Part shown: positions 62,702-64,000 of the stretch, in pieces | Layout of the letters: the number at the start of each line of letters is the position of its first letter | Numbering within the stretch: the first letter of the stretch is position 1 | NCBI RefSeq assembly: GCF_033283405.1 | Contig: NZ_JAWMQR010000009.1 | Span: 181,428-245,427, forward strand | Direction of reading: 5' to 3' | Length of the DNA: 64,000 nucleotides | From: Halioxenophilus sp033283405 | GTDB taxonomy: Bacteria > Pseudomonadota > Gammaproteobacteria > Pseudomonadales > Cellvibrionaceae | Notes under the pieces: generated by a model | Seen by the model: only the letters and a program-made list of their open reading frames with translations | Databases searched by the model: none | Told to the model about the DNA's origin: nothing | Program-made: the position numbers and the translations under genes

Positions 62702-62958
62702 TATTTCCATTTCTGCTGTCAGGAATAAACGGAAAGAATGCGGCAAAGGAAACATTTTTATCCGTGGAATTTGGAAAGGTAGTGCAGATACTATCAGCTA
62801 CCGAAAAGTGGTAGCTGGTCAATTGTTAAGGTGGTGGGCCAAGTTTTGCAGTTTCGCTCTTCGTGGCCCGAAAAAATTAATTAGTGGCTTTCGGTATGGT
62901 GGTCCGCATTTTAGTAGTAAGCATTTGGCTTCAGTGCACAGTAACGTTAAGGCACTTA
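62702..62958. other. Body of ORF-less cassette 4
   Basis: No convincing gene. Open frames here (for example a GTG at 62808 read as VAGQLLRWWAKFCSFALRGP) run through attC 4 to stop at 63044. A perfect hairpin CAGCTACC/GGTAGCTG lies at 62795-62817. Similar GPHFSSKHLASVHSNVKA-coding DNA recurs, as far as I remember, in other marine integron arrays, so this may be a widespread non-coding cassette type. Confidence 0.5.
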
Positions 62959-63046
62959 TTCTAACAATCGCAGCCATGCTCGGCCGCGTTGCGGCCTGGA
63001 CCTCCTTACGCTTTGCTTCAGTCGGCCCATGCTGCGGGCGTTAAAT
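62959..63046 (+). other. attC site 4
   Basis: 88 bp from TTCTAAC to GTTAAAT. Its right half from GGACCTCC to GCGGGCGTTA matches attC 3 and 5 except for one base, while the central stem differs (GGCCGCGTTGCGGCC). Confidence 0.92.
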
Positions 63047-63487
63047 GTACATATGAGTCGAACCAAAGTTGTATTCAACCTAATTCAAAAATGGAACCTT
63101 TTAGGGCTTTTTGCGCTTTCATTGATTGTGACATGGCTACTCACTTATCAGCGCATGCTCGAATACATTACTGAACAAGGCGGTAGGGTAGAAGCGATTG
63201 GACGTGCAAAAATATTATGGTCTGTATTAGATTTTCCTGTTTTGATATTTAGCGCTCTAATTCTTGTGGTGGCTGGTATTGTTCCTATTGCTAGTATTTA
63301 TATACGTCCTACTCCAAAAACGAGTGTCGTTGGACAAATAGTTTGGGCTCTATCAATTGTAGTTTTATTGTATGTTTCAAAGTTATCCAGCTAAAACATT
63401 TAACAATCGCAGGCATGTTCGCCAAATACCTTCGGTATTTGGCTGGACCTCCATACGCTTTGCTTCAGTCGGCCCATGCTGCGGGCG
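63041..63487 (+). repeat. Duplicated cassette, copy 2
   Basis: Second copy of the cassette at 62249-62695, 792 bp downstream, with cassette 4 between the two. The exact cassette-to-cassette limits point to integrase-mediated capture or excision and reinsertion, or unequal exchange of a two-cassette unit, rather than random duplication. Confidence 0.88.
63053..63394 (+). CDS. Cassette 5 gene: hypothetical two/three-TM membrane protein, 113 aa (copy 2)
   Basis: Same product as the gene at 62261, with every residue identical by eye. The ATG again lies seven bases after the core GTTAAAT. Conservation of the reading frame in both copies, with only a silent change, suggests recent duplication and perhaps selection for the protein. 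Function unknown; a toxin-antitoxin, surface or phage-defence role is possible for such small cassette membrane proteins, but nothing here shows it. Confidence 0.75.
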   Translation: MSRTKVVFNLIQKWNLLGLFALSLIVTWLLTYQRMLEYITEQGGRVEAIGRAKILWSVLDFPVLIFSALILVVAGIVPIASIYIRPTPKTSVVGQIVWALSIVVLLYVSKLSS

Positions 63488-63493
63488 TTAGAA
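63398..63493 (+). other. attC site 5
   Basis: 96 bp from ATTTAAC to GTTAGAA, identical to attC 3 across the site. Confidence 0.92.
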
Positions 63494-63498
63494 GCCCT

Positions 63499-63903
63499 AT
63501 GAAAAAATTAAGTATTCTATTAATTGTTGTGTCGCTCGTGTGTATTGGATTCACACTCTATAAATCGAGCCTCTTGATTACCAGCTACAAAGTAGGTTGG
63601 GATAAATCGGGTAGCGCATTAGCCCAGCTTAAAAATGATATTAATGGTCTTTCAGATAGAAGTATGATTAAAGAAGTAGCAATCGTCGTGGCCGAGTCGG
63701 ACGCTAGAAGCGGCCAATATCTTTCTAGGTACATTGTGTACTTCTATTCTTTGCTTGGTGTGTTCGCGCTAGGTTTGTTCGCCTTTTCAATTCTCTTATG
63801 GCAAATTTCTAACAAGCGCAACCAGGCAGGGACAAACTTTCCGCTTGCGCTCCAAGTTTGCCCCTGTTGCGGTCGTTATGCGCAGGGGATAGATCATGAA
63901 TGA
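63499..63903 (+). CDS. Cassette 6 gene: hypothetical two-TM protein reading through its attC
   Basis: ATG 63499, six bases after the core of attC 5. 134 aa: signal-anchor-like TM at about 5-25 (KKLSILLIVVSLVCIGFTLY), a ~65-residue extracytoplasmic loop, and TM 2 at about 78-102 (YIVYFYSLLGVFALGLFAFS). The frame then runs through the whole of attC 6 and past the GTTATGC boundary, stopping at 63903 inside the next cassette; its last ~32 residues (from about NKRNQAG) are therefore attC-encoded. I recognise no family. Confidence 0.65.
   Translation: MKKLSILLIVVSLVCIGFTLYKSSLLITSYKVGWDKSGSALAQLKNDINGLSDRSMIKEVAIVVAESDARSGQYLSRYIVYFYSLLGVFALGLFAFSILLWQISNKRNQAGTNFPLALQVCPCCGRYAQGIDHE
63807..63881 (+). 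other. attC site 6
   Basis: 75 bp from TTCTAAC to GTTATGC. Arms around CAGGGACAAACTT and AAGTTTGCCCCTG pair with small bulges, and GCGCAACC with its partner in TGTTGCGG. It is read as protein by the cassette 6 frame. Confidence 0.8.
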
Positions 63904-64000
63904 TTCACTAAAACTTGCATCGTTAATATTCAATGTCATAGGGATCTTCGCATCAATAGCAGTCGCCATTATTTTATTTTTTCTTGTTGCGGGGTTGTTT
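63896..64000 (+). CDS. Cassette 7 gene, 3' end outside window: membrane protein fragment
   Basis: ATG 63896, 15 bases after attC 6, open to the window end (35 codons). It encodes a hydrophobic N-terminus (NDSLKLASLIFNVIGIFASI, then AVAIILFFLVAGLF) typical of a signal anchor. It overlaps the end of the cassette 6 frame by eight bases. Confidence 0.6.
   Translation, partial: MNDSLKLASLIFNVIGIFASIAVAIILFFLVAGLF

Larger units (their letters stand above)
61388..64000 (+). mobile_element. Integron gene-cassette array (CALIN or edge of a chromosomal integron)
   Basis: Six attC-type sites, all in the same orientation, cut this region into cassettes of 345-447 bp: 61389-61832, 61833-62248, 62249-62695, 62696-63040, 63041-63487, 63488-63875 and one running off the window. 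Each attC begins with a R-box ending in TAAC and ends with a GTTRRRY-like core (GTTATGG, GTTAAAT, GTTAGAA, GTTAAAT, GTTAGAA, GTTATGC), with imperfectly complementary arms and a variable middle. A GTTATGT at 61388 is the probable left boundary. Cassette genes are small, AT-rich and unknown. No intI gene is recognisable in this window. Confidence 0.88.

Noticed and set aside
62808..63044. 78-codon GTG ORF in cassette 4
   Set aside because: About a third of it is attC sequence and it stops two bases before the cassette end; no ribosome site. Treated as non-coding.

Overview
The window reads as the chromosome of a free-living Gram-negative gammaproteobacterium: it has outer-membrane porin and TonB-receptor genes, a Pseudomonas-style pqq/exa/ped alcohol-oxidation locus, a methyl-accepting chemotaxis protein, and a chromosomal-integron type gene-cassette array with attC sites. 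The family or genus cannot be fixed from the sequence alone. Most genes are GC-rich; the block around 40-44 kb and the cassette array after 61.4 kb are visibly more AT-rich.

Layout. 1-2.7 kb: 3' end of a formylglycine-generating-enzyme-like gene, an unknown gene on the minus strand, and a membrane-anchored coiled-coil/vWA protein. 3.2-8.9 kb: a beta-oxidation type block with a double-length acyl-CoA dehydrogenase, an enoyl-CoA hydratase, an acyl-CoA dehydrogenase pair, and a hotdog thioesterase behind a terminator. 9-13.3 kb: a frameshifted small membrane-protein gene, an unknown gene, a diguanylate cyclase, a BNR-repeat protein, and MoaD/ThiS-like and YkvA-like genes. 13.4-19.7 kb: a NosR-like flavin/Fe-S membrane protein, a TonB receptor and a porin. 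20-37.6 kb: a quinoprotein alcohol oxidation island, with aldehyde dehydrogenase exaC, pqqABCDE, the NO-sensing pair nosP-nahK, a LuxR-type regulator, an ABC system with beta-propeller and binding protein, cytochrome pedF, a XoxJ/PedG-like binding protein and a PQQ alcohol dehydrogenase carrying the Asp-x-Asp signature of lanthanide-dependent enzymes. 37.8-50.6 kb: accessory small genes, including three paralogous four-cysteine periplasmic binding-like proteins and a DUF4259/ankyrin gene split by two frameshifts. 50.8-60.7 kb: chemotaxis receptor, amine-oxidase-like flavoprotein, SDR, AraC regulator, an isoquinoline-1-oxidoreductase-like molybdenum enzyme (two subunits) and a Rieske oxygenase.

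61.4-64 kb: an integron gene-cassette array with six attC sites. Two cassettes look ORF-less, one cassette is duplicated almost exactly (one silent change seen), and the last gene is cut by the window end. No integrase gene is recognisable in the window. A 129-bp element with perfect 22-bp inverted repeats lies just before the first cassette boundary.

How it works together: the pqq operon supplies the cofactor, the dehydrogenase oxidises alcohols in the periplasm and passes electrons to PedF, and ExaC oxidises the aldehyde in the cytoplasm. The ABC/beta-propeller operon and the LuxR-type regulator are the usual partners of such loci, while NosP-NahK may tie the locus to nitric oxide signalling.
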